DNA from: Clostridia bacterium UC5.1-1E11
GTDB taxonomy: Bacteria > Bacillota > Clostridia > Oscillospirales > Acutalibacteraceae
Length of the DNA stretch: 64,000 bases
NCBI GenBank assembly: GCA_001305115.1
Contig: BCAA01000002.1
Span: forward strand, 1 to 64,000
Direction of reading: 5' to 3'
Positions 36,779 to 46,433 of this stretch are shown here, piece after piece. The position numbers and the translations under genes are program-made. The notes under the pieces were generated by a model, which searched no databases, was not told the origin of the DNA, and saw only the letters and a list, made by a program, of their open reading frames with translations. Every line of letters begins with the position of its first letter. The stretch's first letter is position 1.

Positions 36779-37954
36779 TTATAATTTCGAAATGGTTTCT
36801 TGCAAAATGGCGAGGCCCTTGTCAAGCTCTTCCCGTGATATGGTAAGCGGGGGTAGGAAACGCAGCAAATTTTGGGCGGTAAGTACCAACAGACCGTTTC
36901 CCACGCAGGCTGCAGCAACCTCCTTGGCATTGTCCGCCTTGAGCGTTGCCCCCAACATCATACCAATACCGCGGACCTCTGCAATCCCTTCCATCGCCGT
37001 CAACTTCTCCCGCAGATATGCGCCCTTTTCAGCAACTTGTTCCAAGAAGCCGGGCGCGGTAATCTTACGCAAAACCGCCAATGCGCCGGCACAAACCACC
37101 GGATTTCCTCCAAACGTGGAGCCGTGCATCCCTGCATCCATCACTTTTCCCAGACGCTCGGTACAAAGGCAGGCGCCGATCGGCAGCCCACCGCCGAGTC
37201 CCTTCGCACTGGTGATGACATCCGGCTGAATATCATAATGCTCGTAACAATAAAGCTTTCCTGTGCGCCCTACACCGGTCTGTACCTCATCGACCAGCAA
37301 CAGCACATCACGCTCCTGGCAAAAAGCTGCCAGTTCCTGGACAAACGCCTTTTCTAACGGGCGTACGCCGCCCTCTCCTTGGATCAATTCGATCATTACG
37401 CCACAGGTGTTTTCATCCACATGCGCCTTGATGCTCTCCATGTTTGGATCTGCGTAGGAAAACCCCTCTGTAAAAGGAGTAAAATAATGATGGAAACCAT
37501 CCTGTCCCGTAGCCGACAATGTTGTGACCGTTCGGCCGTGGAAAGAATGATGCAAAGTAACAATCCGGTTGCAGTCCTTTCCATGCGTTTGGGTGCCATA
37601 TTTGCGTGCAAGCTTGATGGCACACTCGTTGGCCTCCGCACCGGAATTTCCAAAAAAGACCTTCGAAAAACCCGTTAATTGACAGAGTACCTCTGCCAAC
37701 TGGGTCATCACAGGGCTGTAATACAGGTTGGAGATATGCTGGAGCGTTGCCGCCTGTCCACTGACCGCTTCCACCCAATCCGGGTCGCAATACCCCAACG
37801 CATTGACACCGATCCCCGCCCCAAAATCAATATAGGCCCTTCCTTCGGTATCCACCGCTGTCGCGCCTTTACCACTCACCAGCGCGGTCTGAAACCGCCC
37901 ATAGGTGGGCATCAGGTACGACTGTTCCTGTTGTTTCACCTCTTCAAAATGCAT
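36779..37954 (-). CDS. argD: Acetylornithine aminotransferase
   Basis: 391 residues, class-III PLP aminotransferase. FGNSGAEANECAIKLAR, LLVDEVQTGVGRTG and the PLP-Lys in TSAKGLGGGLPIGA are present. It converts N-acetylglutamate semialdehyde to N-acetylornithine. Identification as ArgD rather than another class-III enzyme rests on the surrounding argB, argC, argJ and argF genes. AGAAGGG precedes the ATG. Confidence 0.94.
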   Translation of the reverse strand: MHFEEVKQQEQSYLMPTYGRFQTALVSGKGATAVDTEGRAYIDFGAGIGVNALGYCDPDWVEAVSGQAATLQHISNLYYSPVMTQLAEVLCQLTGFSKVFFGNSGAEANECAIKLARKYGTQTHGKDCNRIVTLHHSFHGRTVTTLSATGQDGFHHYFTPFTEGFSYADPNMESIKAHVDENTCGVMIELIQGEGGVRPLEKAFVQELAAFCQERDVLLLVDEVQTGVGRTGKLYCYEHYDIQPDVITSAKGLGGGLPIGACLCTERLGKVMDAGMHGSTFGGNPVVCAGALAVLRKITAPGFLEQVAEKGAYLREKLTAMEGIAEVRGIGMMLGATLKADNAKEVAAACVGNGLLVLTAQNLLRFLPPLTISREELDKGLAILQETISKL

Positions 37955-37992
37955 ATCGAATCCCTTCTGTCCTGTAGGGCTACCATCCCACC

Positions 37993-38316
37993 CTAAAATT
38001 TCACACCATATGTTTTCATATCCACATACCCGTCTTCACTGACCTCTATGCCTTCTCCCTCCAGCAACCTGCGCTGTTCCTCAGGGCCGCCAAATGCAAA
38101 CTCCGGCGCCAAGCGGCCCTCCCGGTTGACCACACGATGGCAGGGAACCGGCGTTTCTCCTCCAGTCACCCACGGATATGGATTGCGGTGCAACGCCCAA
38201 CCGACCGCCCGGGCGCCTCTGGGGCTGCCGGCCAAAAAGGCCACCTGCCCATAAGAGATCACCTTGCCCTTCGGCACGCGCCGCACAATATCATAAACTC
38301 GATCGTTAAAATTCAT
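37993..38316 (-). CDS. MGMT family alkylated-DNA repair/alkyltransferase-like protein
   Basis: 107 residues from ATG 38316, chosen for GAAGGA upstream and the family-typical MNFNDRVYDIVRRVPKG start. The winged-helix DNA-binding part has ISYGQVAFLAG and the Arg finger region (RGARAVGWAL), and the active-site motif is PCHRVV, with the acceptor Cys present, so it is a possible true alkyltransferase rather than an ATL protein. It lacks the N-terminal domain of Ogt, as small forms do. It lies inside the arginine operon between argB and argD, an odd place for a DNA repair gene. Confidence 0.88.
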   Translation of the reverse strand: MNFNDRVYDIVRRVPKGKVISYGQVAFLAGSPRGARAVGWALHRNPYPWVTGGETPVPCHRVVNREGRLAPEFAFGGPEEQRRLLEGEGIEVSEDGYVDMKTYGVKF

Positions 38317-38336
38317 TGCGGTTCCTTCAAATATTT

Positions 38337-39195
38337 TCAATACAACATCGTTCCGATGCCTTCATCGGAAAACAGCTCAATCAGAATCGAATGTGGAATA
38401 CGTCCATCCAAGATATGCGCACGATTCACGCCGCGCCGGACTGCCTCCACACAGCAATCAATTTTCGGGATCATCCCCCGCTGATGATGCCTTGGTTTTG
38501 AGGCTGGGTACCTCGCTTACATTGATAACCGGGATCAACGTATTTTCATCGTCCTTATCACGCAGTAAGCCGCGTATATCCGTCATCAAAATCAATTTGA
38601 TCGCATCCAACTTTGCCGCAATGCGGGCCGCTGCTACATCGGCGTTTATGTTGAACACTTCCCCGTTCGCGCCGCCCGCCACCGTGGATATGATCGGTAC
38701 ATAGCCATTGCGCGCAGCGTCCATAATGATGCCTGTGTTTACGTCCACAATCCGCCCCACATACCCGAGATCCCCCTCGTTGGAGCGCAACTTCTCCGCC
38801 GTCAACATACCGCCGTCCAATCCACACAGCCCAACTGCCCGGCCACCGTGGTGCTCCAAAAGCTGCACCAAATCTTTGTTGACCTTTCCAGCGAGGACCA
38901 TCTGCACAATGTCGATCGTCTCCTCATCCGTGACGCGCATCCCGCCGACAAATTGACTTTCCTTGCCGATTTTTTTCAGCATGGAACTGATCTCCGGCCC
39001 GCCGCCGTGCACCAACACCACATTGATGCCCACGAGCTGCATCAAAACGATGTCGCTCATCACGGCGTCCTTCAAGTCGTCGTTTATCATCGCGTTCCCA
39101 CCATATTTGACGACCACGGTCTTTCCCGCGTATTTTTGGATATAAGGCAATGCCTGCACGAGCACCTTTGCCCGCTCGGCGGTCGATATTCTCAT
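38337..39195 (-). CDS. argB: Acetylglutamate kinase (two frameshifts)
   Basis: About 286 residues after repair. [27 protein letters not shown] and [17 protein letters not shown] are present. Frames break near 38480-38495: one missing A (LKTKASSAG for [10 protein letters not shown]) and one missing G a few codons later. After repair the C-terminus reads [16 protein letters not shown], then [17 protein letters not shown], the normal family ending. The start is ATG 39195 with GGAGGAGA upstream. It phosphorylates N-acetylglutamate and is the usual feedback point for arginine. Two deletions in homopolymers within one essential-looking gene argue for assembly error. Confidence 0.92.
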
Positions 39196-39282
39196 AGTCG
39201 ATGTCTCCTCCATACTGGTATGCATCCGGTTAAAAACCATGCAATACCGGGGTTCTGTCTGACCTAGTTTTCCTCCTCAGGG

Positions 39283-40502
39283 TCAGGTGCGGTAATCTCC
39301 GTTGATCTTCACGTAATCATACGTCAGATCACAGCCAAAAGCCGAAGCGCCTGCATCTCCGTCGTGCAGCGTAACAAGGATGTCAATTTCATCCTCGCTC
39401 AGGACCTTCTTTGCCATCTCCTCGTCAAAGGGAATGCCCGCGCCATTTACGCATACATCGATTCTCCCCGCCTTGGAAGCAAAACCGACGTCCACCCGGT
39501 GAATGTCCACCGCGCGCCGGAATAGCCGATAGCGCAGAGAACACGCCCCCAATTGGCATCCGCACCAAACATGGCCGCCTTCAACAGACTGGAACAGATC
39601 ACGCCCTTGGCCACTGTACGTGCATCTGCATCCGAAGCGGCGCCAGTCACATTGCAGACCAGGAGCTTCGTTGCGCCTTCGCCGTCCTTTGCCACCATGC
39701 GCGCTAAACGGACGCACATCTCGCGCAATGTCTCTGTAAAGACTGCAAACGCTTCCGTATCCTCTTCAATCGGGTCGTTCCCCGCCAGGCCATTGGCCAA
39801 AATCGCTGTCATGTCATTGGTCGAGGTATCCCCATCAATACTGACCATGTTGAAACTATCCTTCACCGCCAAACGCAGTGCCTGATCCAAAACGGCCGGA
39901 GCGATGTTTGCGTCCGTCGTCAGGAAGCACAGCATGGTCGCCATATTGGGATGAATCATACCGGACCCTTTCGCAATCCCGCCCATACGGATTTTCTTAC
40001 CATGGATGACAACCTCTGCCGCCACCTCTTTGACCACCGTATCCGTCGTCATAATTGCCTTGGCCGCTGCTGCGGAGCCATCCTCCGAGAGCATTTCTGC
40101 CAGCTTTGGCGCGGCTTCCAAGATCGGTTCGATCGGCAGCACTTGGCCGATCACGCCCGTGGATGCGACCACCACATCCTCGGGCTGTAAATGCAACGCC
40201 TTTGCAGCAGCCTCACACATCATCTGCGCCTTCTGCTCGCCGTCCGCATTGCAGGTATTGGCGTTTCCGGAGTTGCAGATCACCGCCTGGGCGATGCCGT
40301 CCGCAATGTTGCGGCGCGTCACTTGAATCGGCGCCCCTTTGACCAGATTCTGCGTGTATACTGCAGCAGCAGCACATGGAACCTTGGAATAGATCAACGC
40401 CAGATCGGGCTTACTTTTATTTTTACGGATTCCACAGTACATGCCGGATGCCAGGAACCCCTGTGCGGCGGTCACACCGCCTTCAATGGAAATCGCTTGC
40501 AT
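39283..40502 (-). CDS. argJ: Bifunctional ornithine acetyltransferase ArgJ (frameshifted)
   Basis: About 406 residues. The autoprocessing site is in HPNMATMLCFLTTDA (Thr nucleophile), with KGSGMIHP before it. The last 70 residues are in another frame. One missing base near 39518 (YSGARW for YSGAAVDIHRVDVGFASK) rejoins them. It moves the acetyl group from acetylornithine to glutamate, so the pathway is of the cyclic type. It may also act as N-acetylglutamate synthase: no argA is in view. It starts 34 bases after argC. Confidence 0.93.
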
Positions 40503-40535
40503 GATTCATTCGCTCCTAAAAATGGATTGCCGCCC

Positions 40536-41576
40536 TTAAAATGCCGGCGGTATCAGCATCAGGCCGCTGGTTTCATCCAGTCCAAACGCCAGATTCATAT
40601 TCTGGATAGCCTGTCCCGCAGCGCCCTTCACCATATTATCGATGGCTGAAATGGCAATAAAGGTGTTGGTACGCTGATCCAAGTGCAGGGAGATGTCGCA
40701 GTAATTGGAATAGCGCACATTTTTAATATCTGCCACACGCCCCTCGGGCAACAAACGGATAAATGTTTCCCCGCTGTATTGTTCCTCGTACGCCTCCCGG
40801 ATCTCTTTTAAAGAACTCTCCGTTTGAAGCTTTGCATAACAGGTGGCCAGGATTCCACGGTTGACGGGGAGCAAGTGCGGCACAAACGTCAACTTGACCG
40901 GCGTCCCGCCCGCCACATGGGATAGGCTCTGCTCCATCTCCGGCGTATGCCGGTGTGCCGCCACCTTATAAGCGGAGAAGCCCTCGTTCAGCTCTGGATA
41001 ATGCGTATTCTGGGTCAACTTACGCCCGGCGCCCGTAACGCCGGATTTACAATCCGCAAGGATTCCCTCCGTAGAAATGTACCCTTTGCGCAGAGCCGGC
41101 GCCAGCGCCAACGGAACCGCCGTCGTATAACAACCGGGATTTGCGATAATCTTTTTCCCTCGGATTTGGTCGCGAAAGAGTTCTGGCAGTGCATACACTG
41201 CCTGTTCGTGCAATTCCGGGTAGAGATAATCCCCCCCATACCACTCTTTATAGTCCTTTTCGTTTTCCAGGCGAAAATCCGCCCCCAGATCGATAAAGAC
41301 CTTTCCCGAATCATAACATACTTTTGCCAATTCCTGAGAAAGTCCGTGCGGAAGCGCGGCAAAGACCACATCGCTCTTCTCTACGACTTCCTCCTGCGTA
41401 CCACATACCTGATCGCAAATATAGTAATACGCCGGATAAATTTCACTGAGCGCCTGCCCCGTAAAACTCACAGAGCTAATCGCCGCCAGCTCTGCCTGCG
41501 GGTGCCCGGTCAATAGCCGGACCAGTTCCGCACCGGCATAGCCGGTTGCCCCCACAACGCCTGCTTTGATCCTCAT
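40536..41576 (-). CDS. argC: N-acetyl-gamma-glutamyl-phosphate reductase
   Basis: 346 residues. The NADPH-binding GVVGATGYAGAELVRLL begins the protein, and the active-site Cys is in NPGCYTTAVPLAL, followed by HRHTPEMEQ. It reduces acetylglutamyl phosphate to the semialdehyde. I chose the ATG at 41576 over the upstream GTG because GAAGG is correctly spaced. Intact. Confidence 0.95.
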   Translation of the reverse strand: MRIKAGVVGATGYAGAELVRLLTGHPQAELAAISSVSFTGQALSEIYPAYYYICDQVCGTQEEVVEKSDVVFAALPHGLSQELAKVCYDSGKVFIDLGADFRLENEKDYKEWYGGDYLYPELHEQAVYALPELFRDQIRGKKIIANPGCYTTAVPLALAPALRKGYISTEGILADCKSGVTGAGRKLTQNTHYPELNEGFSAYKVAAHRHTPEMEQSLSHVAGGTPVKLTFVPHLLPVNRGILATCYAKLQTESSLKEIREAYEEQYSGETFIRLLPEGRVADIKNVRYSNYCDISLHLDQRTNTFIAISAIDNMVKGAAGQAIQNMNLAFGLDETSGLMLIPPAF

Positions 41577-41611
41577 TGTTGTCACCTTCTATTGAATGTC
41601 CAAAACGGACC

Positions 41612-41875
41612 TTACTTTTTTTCTTTACCGGCACCGGTTTCCTCCTTTGGTTTTGAAGGAACGCCGCCTTTTTTTACAAACCGGGCCATGCGGATCTTAT
41701 AGACCGCTTCGTCTATGATCACACCCACACAGAGGCCTCCCACCGGCCCCATCACATATTGCTGTATGTATGCGCCCACAACAAACCCCAAGAAAATGCA
41801 GACGATCATCCAGAAATAACCCTTTTTCGGTTCGACCGGCTGTAAGCGCTTGGCTGCTTTCTCCACTTTGCTCAC
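41612..41875 (-). CDS. Small two-helix membrane protein in the arginine operon
   Basis: 87 residues. Two hydrophobic segments (GYFWMIVCIFLGFVVGAYI and GPVGGLCVGVIIDEAVY) are flanked by charged ends, with a Lys-rich C-terminal tail. It overlaps the argH stop by four bases and lies 35 bases before argC, so it is co-translated with arginine enzymes. I do not recognise the family. A role in transport or membrane anchoring is possible, but nothing in the sequence shows it. Confidence 0.75.
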   Translation of the reverse strand: MSKVEKAAKRLQPVEPKKGYFWMIVCIFLGFVVGAYIQQYVMGPVGGLCVGVIIDEAVYKIRMARFVKKGGVPSKPKEETGAGKEKK

Positions 41876-43281
41876 ACTGTTTCGCCCCCTCCATCATAGG
41901 GCCATACCGCCTTCTGCATCAGGGCTAACACCCTCTGGGCCTCTCTTTCCACATTCTCCGGCGCCGGTCCACCCGGCACTTTACGGCCATTCACACAGGT
42001 GTCCAGGGAGATCGCCTGGTAAACATCCTCTCCAAATCGTTCGTGGAACTGCTGGTAGTCCTCCAAGGGCAGGGTCTCCAAGGTCAAGTCGCAATCGATA
42101 CAGTGCGCCACAATCGCACCGGTCGCCTTGTAGGCATCGCGGAACGGCAGTCCCTTGCCCACCAAATAGTCCGCGCAATCGGTTGCGTTGATAAATCCTT
42201 TCGCCGCTGCCTTGCGCATATTTTCGGGAAGCACCTTCATTGTATCCACCATCGGTACAAAAGCCGTCAGGCACATATGCAAGGTATCGACTGCATCAAA
42301 TATAGCCTCCTTATCCTCCTGCATATCCTTATTGTATGCCAAAGGCAAACTCTTCATCATGCTCAACAACGTGGTCAGATCGCCGATGGCGCGCCCCGCC
42401 TTCCCGCGGACCAACTCCGCAATATCCGGATTCTTTTTCTGAGGCATGATGCTGGACCCAGTGGAAAAAGCGTCATCCAGCTCAATAAACTTAAATTCCC
42501 AAGAACACCACAGAATAATCTCCTCCGAAAAGCGGGAGAGGTGTACCATTGCAATGGCGATGGCCGCCGCAATCTCCATGCAGAAATCGCGGTCAGACAC
42601 GCCGTCGAGACTGTTGTGAGAATAGCCGTCGAATCCGAGCAGACGCGCACTCATCGCACGATCGAGTGGATAAGTGGTGCCAGCCAACGCGCCCGAGCCG
42701 AGAGGGCAGACGTTCATCCGCTGGACTGCATCCTTAAGCCGCCCCAGGTCGCGCTGGAACATCTCCACGTATGCCATCAGATGATGCCCAAAGGTGATGG
42801 GCTGTGCACGCTGCAAATGGGTATACCCTGGCATCACTGCCCCTTTATATTGCAATGCCTTATTACACAATACTTCGATCAATTCCTTCATATGTGCATA
42901 GAGCACCCCACACTGTTTGCGCAAATAGAGCCGGTCGTCCAGCGCCACCTGGTCGTTCCGGCTGCGGGCAGTGTGCAGCCGCTTCCCGGCGTCCCCCAAC
43001 CGCGCCGTCAGTTCCGCTTCCACAAAGGTGTGGATGTCCTCTGCCTCCGGATCGATCTCCAACGTTCCAGATTCCAGATCCGCCAAGATCCCCTCAAGGC
43101 CCGCACAAATCCGCTCCGATTCCTTCTGGTCAATGACGCCGCACGCCCCCAACATGGTTGCATGGGCAATGCTTCCTTCGATGTCTTCCTTTGCCATACG
43201 GCTGTCAAAGCGAATGGAAGAGTTAAAGTCGTTTGTTTTTTTATCGAGTTCCTTGTGGAACCGTCCTGTCCAAAGTTTCAT
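41872..43281 (-). CDS. argH: Argininosuccinate lyase
   Basis: About 469 residues. WTGRFHKELDKKTNDFN starts the protein, with SRNDQVALDDRLYLR, the HTHLQRAQP-like GYTHLQRAQPITFGH and the fumarase-family signature GSSIMPQKKNPD. It splits argininosuccinate into arginine and fumarate. The ATG at 43281 fits the family start. The gene is intact and lies 250 bases after argG, an unusually long gap within the operon. Confidence 0.96.
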   Translation of the reverse strand: MKLWTGRFHKELDKKTNDFNSSIRFDSRMAKEDIEGSIAHATMLGACGVIDQKESERICAGLEGILADLESGTLEIDPEAEDIHTFVEAELTARLGDAGKRLHTARSRNDQVALDDRLYLRKQCGVLYAHMKELIEVLCNKALQYKGAVMPGYTHLQRAQPITFGHHLMAYVEMFQRDLGRLKDAVQRMNVCPLGSGALAGTTYPLDRAMSARLLGFDGYSHNSLDGVSDRDFCMEIAAAIAIAMVHLSRFSEEIILWCSWEFKFIELDDAFSTGSSIMPQKKNPDIAELVRGKAGRAIGDLTTLLSMMKSLPLAYNKDMQEDKEAIFDAVDTLHMCLTAFVPMVDTMKVLPENMRKAAAKGFINATDCADYLVGKGLPFRDAYKATGAIVAHCIDCDLTLETLPLEDYQQFHERFGEDVYQAISLDTCVNGRKVPGGPAPENVEREAQRVLALMQKAVWPYDGGGETV

Positions 43282-43449
43282 ATTCTGCACTCCCAACTAA
43301 TTGATGGGCGCATCGCGCCACAGTATATTCTATTATAGCACGCCCGATCCCGACAGAACAGCCGCTCCCCCGCCAAACCGGCCATGTCAACCGCCGCCCT
43401 CTGACGCTTTGAAACGGAACACATCGAAATCCGCATCAAATGTAGGAGG

Positions 43450-43486
43450 CCAGAATTTCTGTCCCATTTTCTGGCAGAAATTCTGG
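43450..43486. promoter_or_regulatory. Perfect hairpin between argG and argH
   Basis: CCAGAATTTCTG and CAGAAATTCTGG form twelve base pairs with a 13-base loop. No T run follows on the minus strand. It lies 46 bases after the argG stop and could be a processing site or a weak terminator that lowers downstream expression. Confidence 0.45.
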
Positions 43487-43531
43487 CGCTCTCTTCTGAA
43501 TTCTACGCGACGAATCGCTAAAATCCGCCGC

Positions 43532-44781
43532 TTATTTTTCCACAGGCCAGTTTTTCTTCGCCATGGCGCGCACTTTGATCGGCAGCCCGAACAAATTGAT
43601 GAATCCTGCGGAATCGGCCTGATCGTAAACCTCGTCCTCATCAAAGGTTGCCATATCCGAATTGTACAGGCTGTATGGAGAGGTTACGCCTGCGTCGATA
43701 ATGTTGCCCTTGTAGAGCTTGAGCTTTACTTCACCAGTCACGGTTTGCTGGGTGCTGTCTACAAAAGCGGAGAGCGCTTCCCGCAATGGGGTGAACCACT
43801 CGCCATCATACACCAGCTCTGCAAACTTATTGGCGACGCTCTGCTTGTAATGATAGGTCGCCTTATCCAGGCAGATTTCTTCCAACTTATTGTGCGCATG
43901 ATACAGGATTGCTCCGCCGGGGGTTTCATACACACCGCGGGACTTCATGCCCACAAGACGGTTTTCTACGATGTCTGCGATGCCGATGCCGTTCGCACCG
44001 CCTACCTCATTGAGCTTTGCAACAAGGTCAACCGCACAGAGCTTCTGGCCATCGAGTGCGACCGGGATACCCTTTTCAAAGGTCAGAGTGATGTACGTCG
44101 GCTTGTCGGGCGCTTGTTCCGGGGAAACCCCCAGCTCCAAGAACCCTTCCTTATTGTACTGCGGCTCATTTGCCGGGTCCTCGAGATCGAGGCCCTCATG
44201 GGAAAGATGCCACAGATTTTTATCCTTCGAATAATTGGTCTCACGGGTGATCTTCAGCGGGATATTATGCGCTTCCGCATATTCGATCTCATCCTCGCGG
44301 GACTTCAAATCCCAAATTCTCCACGGCGCAATGATCTTCATCTCCGGCGCAAATGCCTTAATCGCCAGTTCAAAACGCACCTGGTCATTGCCTTTGCCCG
44401 TACAGCCATGACAAATGGCATCTGCGCCCTCTGCCTGTGCAATCTCCACAAGGCGTTTGGCAATGATGGGACGCGCAAAGGAAGTCCCCAGAAGATATTT
44501 ATTTTCATACACCGCTCCCGCCTTGACTGTCGGGAAGATATAGTCTTCGACAAACTGTTTTTCAAGTCTGCAATATACAACTTGGAAGCCCCGGTCTTCT
44601 TGGCTTTTTCCTCCAATCCTTCCAACTCACTGCCCTGGCCCACGTCGGCAGAAACAGCAATTACCTCGCAGTTATTGTAGTTTTCCTTCAACCACGGGAT
44701 GATGATCGAAGTATCCAAGCCGCCGGAATACGCCAGAACGACCTTTTTAATATTGGTATTATCTATCGCTTGCTTTGCCAT
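43532..44781 (-). CDS. argG: Argininosuccinate synthase (frameshifted)
   Basis: About 416 residues. The ATP pyrophosphatase loop [39 protein letters not shown] and [13 protein letters not shown] are present. One missing A in the run near 44560 (DLKNSLSK for [13 protein letters not shown]) shifts the frame; with it restored the protein is complete. Start ATG at 44781 (MAKQAIDN) with GGGGG upstream. It joins citrulline and aspartate. It is the first gene of the operon and has a good promoter with an ARG box. Confidence 0.94.
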
Positions 44782-44812
44782 TTTCATAGCCCCCATTTCT
44801 TCGTTGTGTTTT

Positions 44813-44840
44813 ATTATACACCGTTTATGCAAAAAATCAA
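44813..44840 (-). promoter_or_regulatory. Promoter of the arginine operon
   Basis: On the minus strand TTGATT (44840-44835) and TATAAT (44818-44813) are separated by 16 bases, about 30 bases before the argG start. Confidence 0.7.
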
Positions 44841-44846
44841 GCGTTT

Positions 44847-44864
44847 AATGTATAAATATTCACG
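44847..44864. promoter_or_regulatory. ARG box (ArgR/AhrC operator)
   Basis: AATGTATAAATATTCACG contains TGTATAAATATTCA, a match to the core of the Bacillus-type ARG-box consensus. It lies directly upstream of the -35 element of the argG promoter, so arginine-bound ArgR could repress the operon here. No argR gene is in the window. Confidence 0.6.
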
Positions 44865-44951
44865 TTATCTGTATTTCATAAATTCCAATTACCAAGCTTT
44901 CATTCTCTTGTGAAAGTGCACAAGGTCGTCGCCGGATTCCAATTTATCTTC

Positions 44952-45563
44952 CTATACAGAAATAGAGAAAGCCGGAGGCCCCTCTGTAATCTCTGGAACG
45001 GGTTCCAGTTCATCCGTCCCTTCGTTAAAACAATCGGGTCTATCCACAGCCCATCGCACTTCTCCTGCTTCTGCACCGTCGCAAACCAATAGAAGGCGAT
45101 TTCTTCCTTTGGGAAGTGTCCAATCCACTTCGTCCCGTGCGTCTTCTGCATCCACTTCAGCCAATGGAAATACAGAACCCTCCTCCGACACGAAAACGAG
45201 TTTCATGCGCCCTTTTTGTAACTTTAATTCATAGGTGATGCGGCACAATTCTTCATCTTCTGTATTCACAACAAAACATTGTTGTTTTCCATGGAACTTT
45301 GCAAAACGAATCTCCACCGCACTTTTCTTGGAATCGGAACAATTTTGTACCATGAACTCCTCAGCGTAGAGATTTTCCGACTCATCTGCAATCTTTTCGT
45401 CGTCATCATACACGCCTTTTCCGGCATCGCCACTCTGATACAAACCGGCATACGAGCCGGAAAAGCCCCGAGGCAGATCCGAAAATCCGCCGGTAAGCGG
45501 CACAAGTCCGCATCCTGTACACAAAATACACAGCAATAGGGCGGCAGCGATCCATCGTTTCAT
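44952..45563 (-). CDS. Putative lipoprotein, unknown function
   Basis: About 203 residues. The signal peptide ends with lipobox ILCTGC. The rest has no family that I recognise: a Gly/Ser-rich stretch, then a beta-rich domain (VEIRFAKFHGKQQCFVVN, RITYELKLQKGRMKLVFV, DWTLPKGRNRLLLVCDGAE) that recalls small extracytoplasmic beta-sandwich proteins. Start ATG 45563 is chosen for the signal peptide; AAAGGAAG is somewhat far upstream. It is a single gene, divergent from the flavin reductase. Confidence 0.75.
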   Translation of the reverse strand: MKRWIAAALLLCILCTGCGLVPLTGGFSDLPRGFSGSYAGLYQSGDAGKGVYDDDEKIADESENLYAEEFMVQNCSDSKKSAVEIRFAKFHGKQQCFVVNTEDEELCRITYELKLQKGRMKLVFVSEEGSVFPLAEVDAEDARDEVDWTLPKGRNRLLLVCDGAEAGEVRWAVDRPDCFNEGTDELEPVPEITEGPPAFSISV

Positions 45564-45733
45564 CCTCAAACACTTCCTTTCTGGCCTATTATAGCACTAT
45601 TTTCCCGAAAAGCAATTGTACGAACCACTCGGTTTTCCTCTGGAAAGGGCATTTCCTTCCACAATTCGCCGCCTGCCTCTTGCATGTTATGGTATAATAA
45701 GGATAATTTGAAAATGATGTGGAGGCGTTTACA

Positions 45734-46243
45734 ATGAACGGTTTCAAACAAGTAGAAATTCAGGACCTACAGTTCAATCCTTTTACCTTGATTGATAAAG
45801 AATGGATGCTGATTACTGCGGGAAACGAACAGAAATGTAATACCATGACCGCCAGTTGGGGAGGCTTGGGGGAACTTTGGAAGCACTATGTGTCCTTTAT
45901 CTTCGTACGTCCACAGCGTTACACCTTGGAATTCATTGAGAAAGAAGACTATTACTCTCTTTGTTTCTTTGATGAATCCTATCGTAAAGCGCTGTCCTTC
46001 TGCGGCAGCCATTCCGGCCGTGACTACGACAAATGTAAGGAGACCGGCCTGACCCCGCTATTCGATGAAGCCGCCCCCTATTTTGCAGAGGCGAAGATGG
46101 TTTTGATCTGCAGGAAGCTTCATAAGCAGCCAATCGACCCAGCCGGCTTTATCGATGCAACCGTCGATGCAACGTGTTATCCAGAAAAAGATTATCATGA
46201 AATGTTTGTAGGCAGCATCGAGAAGGTCTTGGTCAAAGCATAA
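45734..46243 (+). CDS. Flavin reductase-like FMN-binding protein
   Basis: 169 residues. A flavin reductase-like split-barrel: NTMTASWGGLGELW, FVRPQRYTLEFIEK and SFCGSHSGRDYDK, with a C-terminal YHEMFVGSIEKVL. Small FMN-binding proteins of this type reduce flavins or unknown electron acceptors in the cytoplasm. GGAGG is correctly placed before ATG 45734, and an extended -10 (TGGTATAAT) lies about 40 bases upstream. Monocistronic, followed by two terminators. Confidence 0.88.
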   Translation: MNGFKQVEIQDLQFNPFTLIDKEWMLITAGNEQKCNTMTASWGGLGELWKHYVSFIFVRPQRYTLEFIEKEDYYSLCFFDESYRKALSFCGSHSGRDYDKCKETGLTPLFDEAAPYFAEAKMVLICRKLHKQPIDPAGFIDATVDATCYPEKDYHEMFVGSIEKVLVKA

Positions 46244-46275
46244 TCTCCTATAAAAGCGTCACCTCCTATAACAAT

Positions 46276-46317
46276 AAACGCCCTGCATCGCAGCTAGCAG
46301 CCGGATGCAGGGCGTTT
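46276..46317 (+). terminator. Terminator of the flavin reductase gene
   Basis: AAACGCCCTGCATC pairs with GATGCAGGGCGTTT, then TTA. Confidence 0.8.
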
Positions 46318-46383
46318 TATTCGACTTTTATGTGGCGCTTGCCAATATACGCTGGACCCTCTCTTAAGCAATACCTTTTTACC

Positions 46384-46429
46384 AATCCCCTTTGCCAGTC
46401 TGCCGCATGCTAGGCTGGCAAAGGGGATT
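46384..46429. terminator. Second terminator, between flavin reductase and hflX
   Basis: AATCCCCTTTGCCAG pairs with CTGGCAAAGGGGATT (15 base pairs). The T run is on the plus strand. It abuts the hflX stop codon. Confidence 0.8.
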
Positions 46430-46433
46430 TTTA

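Noticed and set aside
42043-43338. 431-codon plus-strand frame
   Set aside because: Antisense to argH, which is unmistakable; composition is that of a GC-skew shadow.
43301-44680. 459-codon plus-strand frame
   Set aside because: Antisense to argG; no ribosome site or domain.
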